Below, one piece after another: positions 22,500-32,996 of a stretch of DNA of 64,000 nucleotides. This DNA is from Acidobacteriota bacterium. GTDB taxonomy: Bacteria; Acidobacteriota; Blastocatellia; Pyrinomonadales; Pyrinomonadaceae. The notes under the pieces were generated by a model, which was given only the letters and a program-made list of their open reading frames with translations, did not search any database and was not told the origin of the DNA. The translations under genes and the position numbers were made by a program. Positions within the stretch are counted from its first letter, which is position 1. The number at the start of each line of letters is the position of its first letter. The stretch spans positions 1 through 64,000 of the forward strand of contig QHXN01000017.1 in the NCBI GenBank assembly GCA_003222975.1, in the 5' to 3' direction.

Positions 22500-25331
22500 G
22501 ATGCCCGCTTCGGAGCGCACCGGCTCGCGCAGGATGGCGGCTGCTGCGAGGGCGGCGACGCGCGCGGCTTCCGGATGCGAGTCGTGCAGGTTTGAGACCT
22601 GGAGCAGGGATTCGCCCGTGCGCGAGAGCATGCGGAAGAGGTCGCCTTCTTCGGCGCGCGTCTGGCGGACGAGCGCGGCCCACTCTATCCCTGCGGCCCA
22701 GCGCGCGGCGGTGGCAGCGGCGGAGAAGTTTATTTCGGGCGCGGGTTCGAGGTCTTGCCGCCACTCGACGCTCGCCACGTCGTAGGCGATGCGGTCGAAG
22801 CGCGCGAGCGCGCCCACGAGCGCGTCGTCGAGTTCCAGTTCGCCGTAGTCGCGCTCGGCGTCCGCCGCGAGCGCGGCCATGAGTCCTGCGGCGCGCGGCG
22901 CGTCGAGCGAGGCGAAGAGGCCGCGCGCGATTGCCTCGCCGGCGAGCAGAGGCCGGTCGAGCCGGAGGTCTGCGAGCCAGCGCCCGCTCTCGGTGACGCG
23001 CTCGGCGAAGAAGTCGAGGTAGCCGAAGTGTTCGAGCACGCGCGCGCGCCGCTCGAAAGGCTCCCAGACCTCGCCGCGCACGGCCTCGATGCGTCGCTCC
23101 ATGCGCTCGAACGTCTCGGCCTCCTCCAACACGCCCCACAGCGCCTGCTCGCAGCGCGCACGCTCGCCGCCCTGGCCTGAGAGCGACTCGATGAGGTCGT
23201 TGATGAGCGCGACCGATTCCTCTGCGGGCGCGCGCGCGTCGCGCAGGCGCGGCTCGCGCAAGGGCGTGGCCGCCCCAGCGCGCACACGCTCGAACGCCGC
23301 GTCGCGCGCGCCTTCCGCGAGCGGGTGGGTCTCTTCGTAAACGCTGCCGACGCGTTCGAGCGCGAGCGTGACGCGGCGACCGTTCTCGCGCACGCCGGTC
23401 AGACCGTCACCGCGCCGCTCCGTGACGAAGACGAGGCGGCGGCTGCCGCGACCGATGCCGACGACGCGACCGGGCACGACCTCACGGTCGAGCCAACGCA
23501 TGAAGGCTTCTGTGCGCGTGTGCGGCGCGCCTTCCAGAAGGCGCGTGCGCGCGCTCGATAGGCGTTCGAGGCCGCGCGCCGCTTCGGGCGGCAGGTCGCA
23601 GCCCGCCTCGGCAAGCTCCGTCTGCAAGCGCCGCTCGGCTTCGTGCCGCGCTCGCTCAAGGCGCGCGAGTTCTTCGGCATCGTCGCGGCGCGCGAAGCTC
23701 CGCTCGGCGATGTCGCGCACCTGCGCGAAGGTTCCGTAGGCGTCGAGCAGGTTGAGGAGCGTGGTGTATGTGGCGCGGAACCGACTTTCGAGCGGGTCGG
23801 GCGGCGCGTTCAAAAGTGAGGCGAGCTTCTGCGGGTTCTGGTGAAGACCGGGCGCGGCGACGACGAAGCCGACGCGGTCGCGACCACGACGCCCGGCGCG
23901 GCCCGTCATCTGCTGAAGCTCGGAGGCGGTTAACGGTCGCCAGCCGTGGCCCGTCCTCACGTCAATGTTTTCGAGGACTACGGTGCGCGCGGGGAAGTCA
24001 ACGCCCGCGGCGACCGTGGCGGTGGCGAAGATTGCGTCGAGCAGCCCGGCGCTCATCAGGTGCTCGATGGCGAGCTTCCACGCGGGCATGTGCCCGGCGT
24101 GGTGCGAGGCGACGCCGCCGCGCAGGACGATGTCCCAGTGTCGGTGGCGGCGCATCTCCGGGTACTGCTCAACGAGTTGTTCGAGAACGCGCGCGCGCTC
24201 CTCGCGCCGCTCCGGGTTTCCGCCTCCGCGCCGGGGCGCGAACGCGGCCTCGGCGGCGGCCTCGTCGCAGCGGCGTCGCGTCGGCAGGAAGACGATTGCG
24301 GGCAGGAGGTCGTAAGAGCCGAGCGCGGCGAGAAGTATGGAAGGCGGCATCTCAGGCAAGCCCGGTCGCCGCGTCTGAGCGCCACGACCGAAACGTCCGT
24401 GCGAAGACTGTCGCTCGCTCTTCGCCGTCTGCATGAAGCGCGCTATCTCAGGGTTGAACTGGCCGCGCCCGTCGAAGAGAGGCGTGAGTCCGCCGTCCGG
24501 GTAGAGGAAGGCTGCACGCAAGGGGACGGGGCGCGCGCCGGGCCGAGGGATGACGCGGCACGAGTGGCCGCGCACTTCGGCGATCCAGCCGGCGAAATCT
24601 TCCGCGCGCCCGACCGTAGCGGAGAGAAGGAGCATGCGGACGCGCGGCGGCGTGAGGATGATGGCCTCCTCCCAGACGTGGCCGCGCTCCTCGTCGGCGA
24701 GGTAGTGCGCTTCGTCGAGGACGACGAGGTCGGCGTTGACCTGTTGGCCGCCGCGCAGGGCGTCGAAGAGCTGGTTGCGATAGACCTCGGTCGTGCCGAC
24801 GATGAGCGGCGCGTCCGCGCGCTCCTTGCGGTCGCCCGTGAGGATGCCGACGCGCTCCGCTCCGAACTCGTCGCAGAACTCGTGGTACTTCGAGTTCGTC
24901 AGGGCCTTCAAGGGGCTCGTGTACCAGGCGCGCTTGGCCTGGGCGAGGAGGCGTCGAATCTCCTCGCGCGCGATCCAGGTCTTGCCGCTGCCCGTGGGGG
25001 CCGTGACGAGCACGTCTTCCGCTTCGAGCGCGGCCAGGGCTTCCGTTTGAAAGGGGTCTGGGCGGAAGGGCGCGGCGTCGGGCGTGCCGATGCCTTCGAG
25101 CAGTTCACGCAAGGGGCGCGAGCGCGCCTGTCGGCTGGCGACGCGGGAGGCGTCTTCGGCGGCTGAAGCGGAGGCCCGCGGCGGGCCGCCCGCGCGGCGT
25201 TGAGGTTCGGGCGTGGGGTGCTGCGGCTCGCGCCTGCGTTCGTCGCCGCGCCCGCCGTCTTCTTGACGCGCGTCGCGGCGGGGCGTCGAGTTGCGCTGCC
25301 GTGTTCGGCTGCCTCTGCGGGAACGGGCCAT
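22497..25331 (-). CDS. Ski2-like DEAD/DEAH-box RNA helicase
   Basis: The 944-residue protein opens with an Arg-rich, low-complexity tail of about 75 residues. Helicase domain 1 has Walker A APTGSGKTW (about 107-115), SPLKALTNSK, LTGDRKERADAPLIVGTTE, the DEAH box in VVLDEAHYLADEERGHVWEE and the LLLSATVG motif III. Domain 2 has IVFLPTRRRCDEAA, ASHHAGHMPAWK, FATATVAAGVDFPARTVV and QMTGRAGRRGRD. The C-terminal half is helical, like Mtr4/Ski2/HelY. Such proteins unwind structured RNA in turnover or ribosome work; the bacterial role is open. Start is ATG 25331. Confidence 0.92.
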   Translation of the reverse strand: MARSRRGSRTRQRNSTPRRDARQEDGGRGDERRREPQHPTPEPQRRAGGPPRASASAAEDASRVASRQARSRPLRELLEGIGTPDAAPFRPDPFQTEALAALEAEDVLVTAPTGSGKTWIAREEIRRLLAQAKRAWYTSPLKALTNSKYHEFCDEFGAERVGILTGDRKERADAPLIVGTTEVYRNQLFDALRGGQQVNADLVVLDEAHYLADEERGHVWEEAIILTPPRVRMLLLSATVGRAEDFAGWIAEVRGHSCRVIPRPGARPVPLRAAFLYPDGGLTPLFDGRGQFNPEIARFMQTAKSERQSSHGRFGRGAQTRRPGLPEMPPSILLAALGSYDLLPAIVFLPTRRRCDEAAAEAAFAPRRGGGNPERREERARVLEQLVEQYPEMRRHRHWDIVLRGGVASHHAGHMPAWKLAIEHLMSAGLLDAIFATATVAAGVDFPARTVVLENIDVRTGHGWRPLTASELQQMTGRAGRRGRDRVGFVVAAPGLHQNPQKLASLLNAPPDPLESRFRATYTTLLNLLDAYGTFAQVRDIAERSFARRDDAEELARLERARHEAERRLQTELAEAGCDLPPEAARGLERLSSARTRLLEGAPHTRTEAFMRWLDREVVPGRVVGIGRGSRRLVFVTERRGDGLTGVRENGRRVTLALERVGSVYEETHPLAEGARDAAFERVRAGAATPLREPRLRDARAPAEESVALINDLIESLSGQGGERARCEQALWGVLEEAETFERMERRIEAVRGEVWEPFERRARVLEHFGYLDFFAERVTESGRWLADLRLDRPLLAGEAIARGLFASLDAPRAAGLMAALAADAERDYGELELDDALVGALARFDRIAYDVASVEWRQDLEPAPEINFSAAATAARWAAGIEWAALVRQTRAEEGDLFRMLSRTGESLLQVSNLHDSHPEAARVAALAAAAILREPVRSEAGI

Positions 25332-25377
25332 GGCGGGATTTTAACGCATGTTCCGCAGTCCGCGCTTGAGCGCGTTC

Positions 25378-25462
25378 AGAGTTCAAGGCTTTAGCTTGCT
25401 GTTTTCGGCGGAACAAACAAGCTAAAGCTTGAACTCTAAACTAAGCTTTGCAGACTAAACTC
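25378..25462. repeat. Inverted repeat of the STRR type, TTGAACT family
   Basis: The left arm 25378-25398 (AGAGTTCAAGGCTTTAGCTTG) pairs with the right arm 25418-25437 (CAAGCTAAAGCTTGAACTCT) around a 19-nt loop. Degenerate seven-base units (TCTAAAC TAAGCTT TGCAGAC TAAACTC) continue to the right. It lies in the divergent gap between the helicase and the Pro-rich membrane protein. Confidence 0.7.
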
Positions 25463-25592
25463 TGAACCGAACTTTGTGAAAAGCGCCCGCGTAATGGTAA
25501 CTTTTATGTGAATTTCGCAACGCCCAAGGGACATTAGGCGTCTAACTTTTCTGGACTTCGGGCGAGGATGTGCGAGCGGGCGGGTTTCATTT

Positions 25593-26687
25593 ATGGCAGA
25601 GCTTTTCGACAGATTCGAGATCAACCGGGTGCCGCGCTGGCCGCTCTTGTCGCGGCTCCTGGCGCTCTCGGTCGTGGTGCACGGGCTGTTCATCGTGACG
25701 GTCGCCTACGTACCGACGTTGCGCAGCCTGCTCTACGTCGCGGGCGCGGTCTCTGGTCTCAAGCTCGTCAGCGAGGACTACGACCCGACGCTCATCGGCC
25801 AGCGCGCGACCATCGTCCAGCTCGCGCCGCACGAAAAACTTTACTACCCGCCCGACTACTTCGGCGCGCCCGAAGTGGCGGAGACTTCCGCCTTCGACCC
25901 GACCCTCGTCCAGCAGGCCGCGCCTCCTCCGCCGCAGGTCTTCTACAGGCCGCCGCGCCGCGCCTACACGCCGCGCGCTCTGCCCACGCCGCAGCCCAGC
26001 CCCTCGCCCGAAGTCGCGAAGGCGAATCCAACGCCTTCGCCCGCGGCTTCGCCCACGCCCGACGAGGCGCAGCGGAAGGCCGAAGAGGCGGAGATGGACA
26101 GGGTCGCGAAGGCGAACGGCATCGAGCGCCCGCCGGAGATCAACACCAAGCCCTTCGAGGACATCGCGCTCAAAGGCAAGGAGCTGATTGACCAGGGCAA
26201 GCTCGACCTGAAGAACAGCACGCTCGACGTGACGGCCACAGCCGAGCGCAACGACGACGGGACGCTGAAGGCCGAGACGGTCAAGATCGAGGGACTTGCC
26301 AACGACGAGAACATGTCGCTGCTCGCGCAGCAGCTCATCACGGCCTTGAGCCAGAGCAAGGTGCTCGTCGTCCTCAAGGGCGCGAAGGATGTTCGCATCG
26401 CGCTCAAGCTCGACCAGCAGAACGTCGCCATCAAAGTGTTGAGCGAGCTTCCGAGCGAGGACGACGCGAACAAGACCGCGAACGGCTGCGCCCTCCTGGT
26501 CGCCCTGGGGCGGAAGGCGAAACAGGGGACGAACGAGGGCGAGCTTTATAACAGCCTGAAGTTCGACAACGACGGCAAGCAGTTCAGCATGTCCTTCGAG
26601 ATGCCGAAGGACGCCGCCGGCAAGATGATCGCCGACATGCTGGCGAAGAAGGCCGCGAAGGACGCGGCGGCGCAGAACAAGAGTTGA
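25593..26687 (+). CDS. TonB-like anchored envelope protein, paralogue of the next gene
   Basis: The 364-residue protein has a cytoplasmic start (MAELFDRFEINRVPRWPLL), one membrane helix (about 18-45), a Pro-rich stretch of about 70 residues (PPPPQVFYRPPRRAYTP, PTPQPSPSP) that could span the periplasm as in TonB, then a Glu/Lys helix and a C-terminal domain (about 185-360). That domain shares a clear pattern with the next gene: QGKLDL, R/N-DDGTL, a final GKQ-x2-M block, and MP near the end. The function is unknown. No TonB QYP or SSG motif is seen, so TonB itself is not claimed. Confidence 0.72.
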   Translation: MAELFDRFEINRVPRWPLLSRLLALSVVVHGLFIVTVAYVPTLRSLLYVAGAVSGLKLVSEDYDPTLIGQRATIVQLAPHEKLYYPPDYFGAPEVAETSAFDPTLVQQAAPPPPQVFYRPPRRAYTPRALPTPQPSPSPEVAKANPTPSPAASPTPDEAQRKAEEAEMDRVAKANGIERPPEINTKPFEDIALKGKELIDQGKLDLKNSTLDVTATAERNDDGTLKAETVKIEGLANDENMSLLAQQLITALSQSKVLVVLKGAKDVRIALKLDQQNVAIKVLSELPSEDDANKTANGCALLVALGRKAKQGTNEGELYNSLKFDNDGKQFSMSFEMPKDAAGKMIADMLAKKAAKDAAAQNKS

Positions 26688-26722
26688 GGGTTTGGAGCCT
26701 CGTGAGATATAAAGAACGAACC

Positions 26723-27439
26723 ATGTGGGATCAACTTTTCGACCTCATCTTTTCCGCACGCGACGCTAAGGCGCGAGGGGGCAACGACGCCGCACGCGCG
26801 CTGGCCCGCTTCGCCGTCGTCGGCGCGTTCGTCCTGGGCGTGCTGCCCGCGTCGGCGGAGGTCTTCGCGCAGGCGCAGAAAGACAGTGCGGTCGCCAACG
26901 CGGGCGCGGGCCGTGCCGAGAGCGCCAAGGTTAACATGGCCCCGATCCGCGCCTTCCTCGCGCGCTCCCGGAGGCTGCACGAGCAGGGCAAGCTGGATTT
27001 AACGAGGCCGCAGACCATCACCGTCGAGGGCGACCGCCGGGACGACGGCACGCTCGCGAACGTCTCCGTCACCGGCGAGTCTTCGTCGAACCCGAACTTC
27101 CGCCATGTCGCCGACGACTTCGTCGCGTCGGTCAACCAGAGCCACGCGCTCCAGTTCCTCCAAGACGTGTCGCACGTCCGCATGACGTTCACGCTCGACG
27201 GCGCGCGCTTCACCGCGCTGACGGCCTCGGACACGCCCTCCGCCGAGCGCGCCGAGGAGATGGCGCGCGGCTACCGCATGCTGCTCAACTTCGCCCGCCT
27301 CGCCAAGCGCGGCACGGACGAGGCCGTCGTCATGAGCAACATGAAAATCTCTTCGAGCGGCAAGCAGCTCTTGATGAACCTCGACATGCCGCGCGAGCAG
27401 ATGGGCAACATCCTCCTCCGACAGATCACCCCGCACTAG
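26723..27439 (+). CDS. Envelope protein of unknown function, paralogue of upstream gene
   Basis: I start at ATG 26723 (MWDQLFDLIFSARDAK), giving 238 residues. One hydrophobic helix (about 31-49, FAVVGAFVLGVLPASAEVF) may be a signal anchor or signal peptide. The rest aligns by eye with the C-terminal domain of the previous gene: EQGKLDLTRP, RRDDGTLANVSV, SQSxxL-like SHALQFLQDVSHVRM, RLAKRGTDEAVVMSN and GKQLLMNLDMPREQMG. The start lies 33 nt after the upstream stop, so the two form an operon and a tandem duplication. The family is not recognised. Confidence 0.7.
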   Translation: MWDQLFDLIFSARDAKARGGNDAARALARFAVVGAFVLGVLPASAEVFAQAQKDSAVANAGAGRAESAKVNMAPIRAFLARSRRLHEQGKLDLTRPQTITVEGDRRDDGTLANVSVTGESSSNPNFRHVADDFVASVNQSHALQFLQDVSHVRMTFTLDGARFTALTASDTPSAERAEEMARGYRMLLNFARLAKRGTDEAVVMSNMKISSSGKQLLMNLDMPREQMGNILLRQITPH

Positions 27440-27460
27440 CGCGCTCCGCGCGCAGGGAAA

Positions 27461-27521
27461 GGCGGAAGGATGAAGTAAACGCTCATCTCTGACAGCCGCG
27501 CTTTCATCCTTCATCCTTTTC
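27461..27521. repeat. Heptamer STRR hairpin, CCTTCAT family
   Basis: The left arm 27461-27475 (ends AAGGATGAAG) and right arm 27501-27521 (CTTTCAT CCTTCAT CCTTTTC) are inverted. It follows the stop of the preceding gene by about 20 nt and lies just upstream of the likely secA promoter, which suits a terminator role. Confidence 0.75.
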
Positions 27522-27527
27522 CCTTGC

Positions 27528-27557
27528 TTGCAACCCCCTTCCGCGCTCACATACAAT
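27528..27557 (+). promoter_or_regulatory. Candidate sigma70-type promoter of secA
   Basis: TTGCAA (27528-27533), 18-nt spacer, TACAAT (27552-27557), placing a start about 27564, some 110 nt before the secA ATG. The TACAAT box recurs before gyrA and before the HEAT-like gene. Confidence 0.45.
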
Positions 27558-27675
27558 CGCACGTTGCATCACAGCTAAAAAGCGTGCGCCGTGTGAAGAG
27601 GGCCGGACAATCTCAGTCGGAATGGTCGTCCGCGCGGCCTCTTCGCCCCGGCTTCAGACATCAGGATTAGAGACG

Positions 27676-30504
<2,829 letters not shown>

Positions 30505-30527
30505 AACTTGAAAGCGACGTGACGGTG

Positions 30528-30566
30528 AAGCGGGACGCTAGTTCTCAAGCGTCCCGCTTTCTTCTT
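30528..30566 (+). terminator. Intrinsic terminator after secA
   Basis: A perfect 12-bp stem (30528-30539 AAGCGGGACGCT with 30548-30559 AGCGTCCCGCTT) and an 8-nt loop are followed by TCTTCTTCC. It begins 24 nt after the secA stop. Confidence 0.85.
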
Positions 30567-30678
30567 CCCGGCTGCCGACCGTCCCGGCATTTTTCGCTTA
30601 TACTCTCGTCGGCGGAGGTTCACCCCTCCGATAAAACTTCAGCACCTCTTGGCGGGGGGAGAGCCAGCCGGCGTCGTG

Positions 30679-30708
30679 CTGACGAAACGACCGGCGCGGG
30701 CGTACAAT
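30679..30708 (+). promoter_or_regulatory. Candidate promoter for the HEAT-like gene
   Basis: CTGACG (30679-30684), 18 nt, TACAAT (30703-30708). The ATG at 30723 is only 15 nt from the -10 box, so the message would have almost no leader. The -35 match is weak. Confidence 0.35.
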
Positions 30709-30722
30709 TACCTTCGCAAGCG

Positions 30723-31919
30723 ATGAGTACGAACGTCAGGTCAACGAACCCGGTCGTGCAGGCCGTCGTCTCTGGCAGCGCGCCGCCGCAGGCGCGCATG
30801 GCTGCCGCGCGGGGCCTCCTGCCGCTCGCGCAGGACGAGCTGATCGAGATGCTCGTGGCGCTGCGCTCGGACGCGGACGAGGGAGTAGCGCGCGCCGCCG
30901 ACGAGACGCTCGCGTCGCAGGAGCCTGCCGCGCTCGCCGCCGCCGCCTCTTCGACTGAGACCGCGCCCGCGGTGCTCGGCTATCTCGCGTCGCGCCGAGA
31001 CCTCGCGCGCGAGGCGCAGGAGTCGGTCGCGCTCAACCCGCACACGCCCGACGAGGCGGTCGCCGCGCTCGCGCGCTCGACCACGGAGGGCGCGGTGCTC
31101 GACACCATCTCCATCAACCAGCAGCTCCTCATCCGCGCGCCCTCGATCATTGACGCCGTGCTCGCCAACCCCGCGCGCACGCCCGACGCCGAGCGGCGCG
31201 CGCGCGAGACGCGCCGCGAGTTCTTCGAGAAGGAGCGCGGCGCGCGCCAGGTGGCCGACGAGTTGCGCGCGCGCGGCATGGGCGCCGCTGCCGAGTTCTT
31301 CGAGGTCGCCGAGTCGGTCGGCACGGCAGAAGGCATCAGCCTCGAAGACGCCTGGCTCATCGCCGAGCACATCGAAGTCTCCGACGTTGACCTCGACGAC
31401 TCTTGGCTGCCGGAGGAGTTGATCGAGGAGACCTACGAGCAGCGCGCCGCCGCCGCCGAGCGTGTCATCTCCGAGGCGAGCGCCGAGGTCGGTGGGGCCG
31501 CGCCCGAGCGCGTCGCGCTCATCCGCCGCATCATGCTGATGAAGGTGAAGGATCGCGTCAAGCTCGCCATGAAGGGCGACCGCGAGGCGCGCTCGATCCT
31601 CATCCGCGACTCGAACAGGGTCGTCGCCCAGGCCGTCATCCGCAACCCGCGCATCACCGACCAGGAGGTCGAGGGCATCGCGGCGATGCGCACCGTCTCG
31701 GACGAGGTGCTACGCGTCATCGCTATGAACCGCGGCTGGGCGCGGCAGTATCCCATCATCCACAACCTCGCGCGCAACCCGCGCACGCCGCTCCCGACGG
31801 CGCTCCAAATCCTCACGCGCCTCTACACCAAAGACCTCAAGGGCATCGCCCAGAACCGCAACGTCGCCGAGGCCGTCCGCCGCCAGGCCATGCGCATCGT
31901 CACTACTCGCGGTCAATAA
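30723..31919 (+). CDS. HEAT/leucine-rich-variant repeat protein, unknown function
   Basis: The 398-residue product starts at ATG 30723 (MSTNVRSTNPVVQAVVSGSA). It has no signal peptide. It is built of helical repeats of 20-25 residues with N-P at turns (ESVALNPHTPDEAVAALARS, VLANPARTPDAERRAR, VIRNPRITDQEVEGIAAMRT, LARNPRTPLPTALQIL). This resembles leucine-rich-variant or HEAT arrays that bind proteins. The central part (about 190-260) is acidic. I do not recognise a named family; its frequent N-P-x-T-P turns suggest a conserved scaffold of this lineage. The stop touches a heptamer hairpin. Confidence 0.68.
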   Translation: MSTNVRSTNPVVQAVVSGSAPPQARMAAARGLLPLAQDELIEMLVALRSDADEGVARAADETLASQEPAALAAAASSTETAPAVLGYLASRRDLAREAQESVALNPHTPDEAVAALARSTTEGAVLDTISINQQLLIRAPSIIDAVLANPARTPDAERRARETRREFFEKERGARQVADELRARGMGAAAEFFEVAESVGTAEGISLEDAWLIAEHIEVSDVDLDDSWLPEELIEETYEQRAAAAERVISEASAEVGGAAPERVALIRRIMLMKVKDRVKLAMKGDREARSILIRDSNRVVAQAVIRNPRITDQEVEGIAAMRTVSDEVLRVIAMNRGWARQYPIIHNLARNPRTPLPTALQILTRLYTKDLKGIAQNRNVAEAVRRQAMRIVTTRGQ

Positions 31920-31921
31920 AA

Positions 31922-31980
31922 GCCGTAAACCGTGACGAGATAAAAGCAGCTCTTACTCGTCACGGTTTACGGTTTACGGC
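31922..31980. repeat. Heptamer STRR hairpin, CCGTAAA family
   Basis: CCGTAAA CCGTGAC (31923-31936) faces GTCACGG TTTACGG TTTACGG (31959-31979), with an inner GACGAG/CTCGTC stem. It fills the 62-nt gap between two convergent stop codons (31919 and 31982). Confidence 0.87.
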
Positions 31981-31981
31981 T

Positions 31982-32515
31982 TTAAAAAATCTCCGAGCCT
32001 TTGCGGACGACTGACCAAGCCACGTCGGTCAGCGTGTGGCTGGCAGCGCCCCACCACAGCCCGGCGAGCGCCGCGAGCAGCGCGCGGGGGCCGACGCCGT
32101 ACCCGGCTGCGCCCTGTTCCACGACGCGCCACACGTTCAAGACCTCGCGCCAGCCGGGCGGCGCGCCCCCTGCGGTCACCGCGGCGCGCGCATAGACGCC
32201 CGCCCAGAAGAGCAGTGTGAGCGCCGCCGCGAAATAGACGACGCGTATGAGCGTGCCGAAGATGATGCCGTGCGACCAGCGCGAGCGGTGGCGGAAGACG
32301 GCCCTGTACGGGAGCCACAGGAAGCGGAACACGCCCCAGCGCGTGTACTGCCGCGACTGTATGTCGAGGTCTGGCCCGAACATCAGCCCGCCGAACAGCA
32401 CGCCCGCGGTCGCCGCCGCGCTCAACGTCAAACTCCCGGTCAGTCCCCACGCCGCCGCGAACGTCGGCGGCGCGAGCGCCACTGTTATAAGGTCGTGCGT
32501 CTTCCCCGAAGGCAT
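31982..32515 (-). CDS. DUF2227-type membrane metal-binding protein
   Basis: The 177-residue protein starts at ATG 32515 (MPSGKTHDLIT); an in-frame GTG at 32542 would add nine residues but falls inside a repeated sequence. The N-terminal SGKTHDLITV and the later GGLMFGPDLDI, RWSHGIIFG and SHTLTDVAWS carry the His and Asp residues typical of DUF2227/YdjM-like membrane hydrolases. Four to five membrane helices are visible. The metal role is inferred from the family. It is the last gene on the low-number side of the compositionally different block. Confidence 0.75.
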   Translation of the reverse strand: MPSGKTHDLITVALAPPTFAAAWGLTGSLTLSAAATAGVLFGGLMFGPDLDIQSRQYTRWGVFRFLWLPYRAVFRHRSRWSHGIIFGTLIRVVYFAAALTLLFWAGVYARAAVTAGGAPPGWREVLNVWRVVEQGAAGYGVGPRALLAALAGLWWGAASHTLTDVAWSVVRKGSEIF

Positions 32516-32540
32516 AAGCCTCGCCCACTCCGAGACACTC

Positions 32541-32565
32541 ACATAAGGAAGTGTTTATGTGTCGC
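32541..32565 (+). repeat. 25-bp direct repeat, copy 1
   Basis: ACATAAGGAAGTGTTTATGT followed by GTCGC. It differs at one base from 35838-35862. It includes an AAGGAAGTG ribosome-like site and a GTG at 32559, and an ACATAA/TTATGT palindrome. Confidence 0.8.
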
Positions 32566-32641
32566 TAAGCCGGCGGAGTTCTGCTGCGATGTGCCTTTGC
32601 CGCCGCCGCCGGCCACATATCTTCGGTCACACAAATTTCAG

Positions 32642-32670
32642 TTGACAGCGGCGCGCCGCGGTTGTACTTT
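32642..32670 (+). promoter_or_regulatory. Possible promoter upstream of the di-haem oxidoreductase
   Basis: A consensus TTGACA at 32642-32647 is followed after 17 nt by TACTTT at 32665-32670. The leader to the ATG at 32997 would be about 320 nt. The -10 match is only partial. Confidence 0.3.
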
Positions 32671-32996
32671 ACTACCGCACCAGTCATCGCAGGTAAAATT
32701 TCTCCCGCTAGATCGCCCGTTCCTCCTAAGCCCCATTTCAGAGACCCCAGTCCGACTTGTAGTGTTTGCCGCGTCCGGCTTGCCTCACTCCTGAACCCCT
32801 GTTGTTCGAGGCCATCTCAGACGGCTGTGCCGTGTGCTCTCGGTGGACGCGCTGCCCCAGGCTTATAGACGCGCCTCACCACCCAGGCGAACGCTAACAC
32901 TGCCGCCTAACCCGACACGTCCTTCAATCTCTAGACTTGCGTTCTCACTTCACCCGAACCTGAGAATGCCTTGACCCTATCCAGGAGGACACAGAG

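Larger units (their letters stand above)
32516..32996. other. Gene-poor region at the edge of a foreign-looking block
   Basis: No convincing gene is seen in 480 nt. It contains copy 1 of a 25-bp repeat (32541-32565) and a candidate promoter (32642-32670). The sequence is less GC-rich and less codon-like than its surroundings. The only short frames are under 60 codons without ribosome sites. Confidence 0.5.

Noticed and set aside
25593-26687. TonB protein
   Set aside because: The membrane anchor and Pro-rich stretch fit, but the C-terminal domain lacks TonB motifs and matches the neighbouring paralogue.
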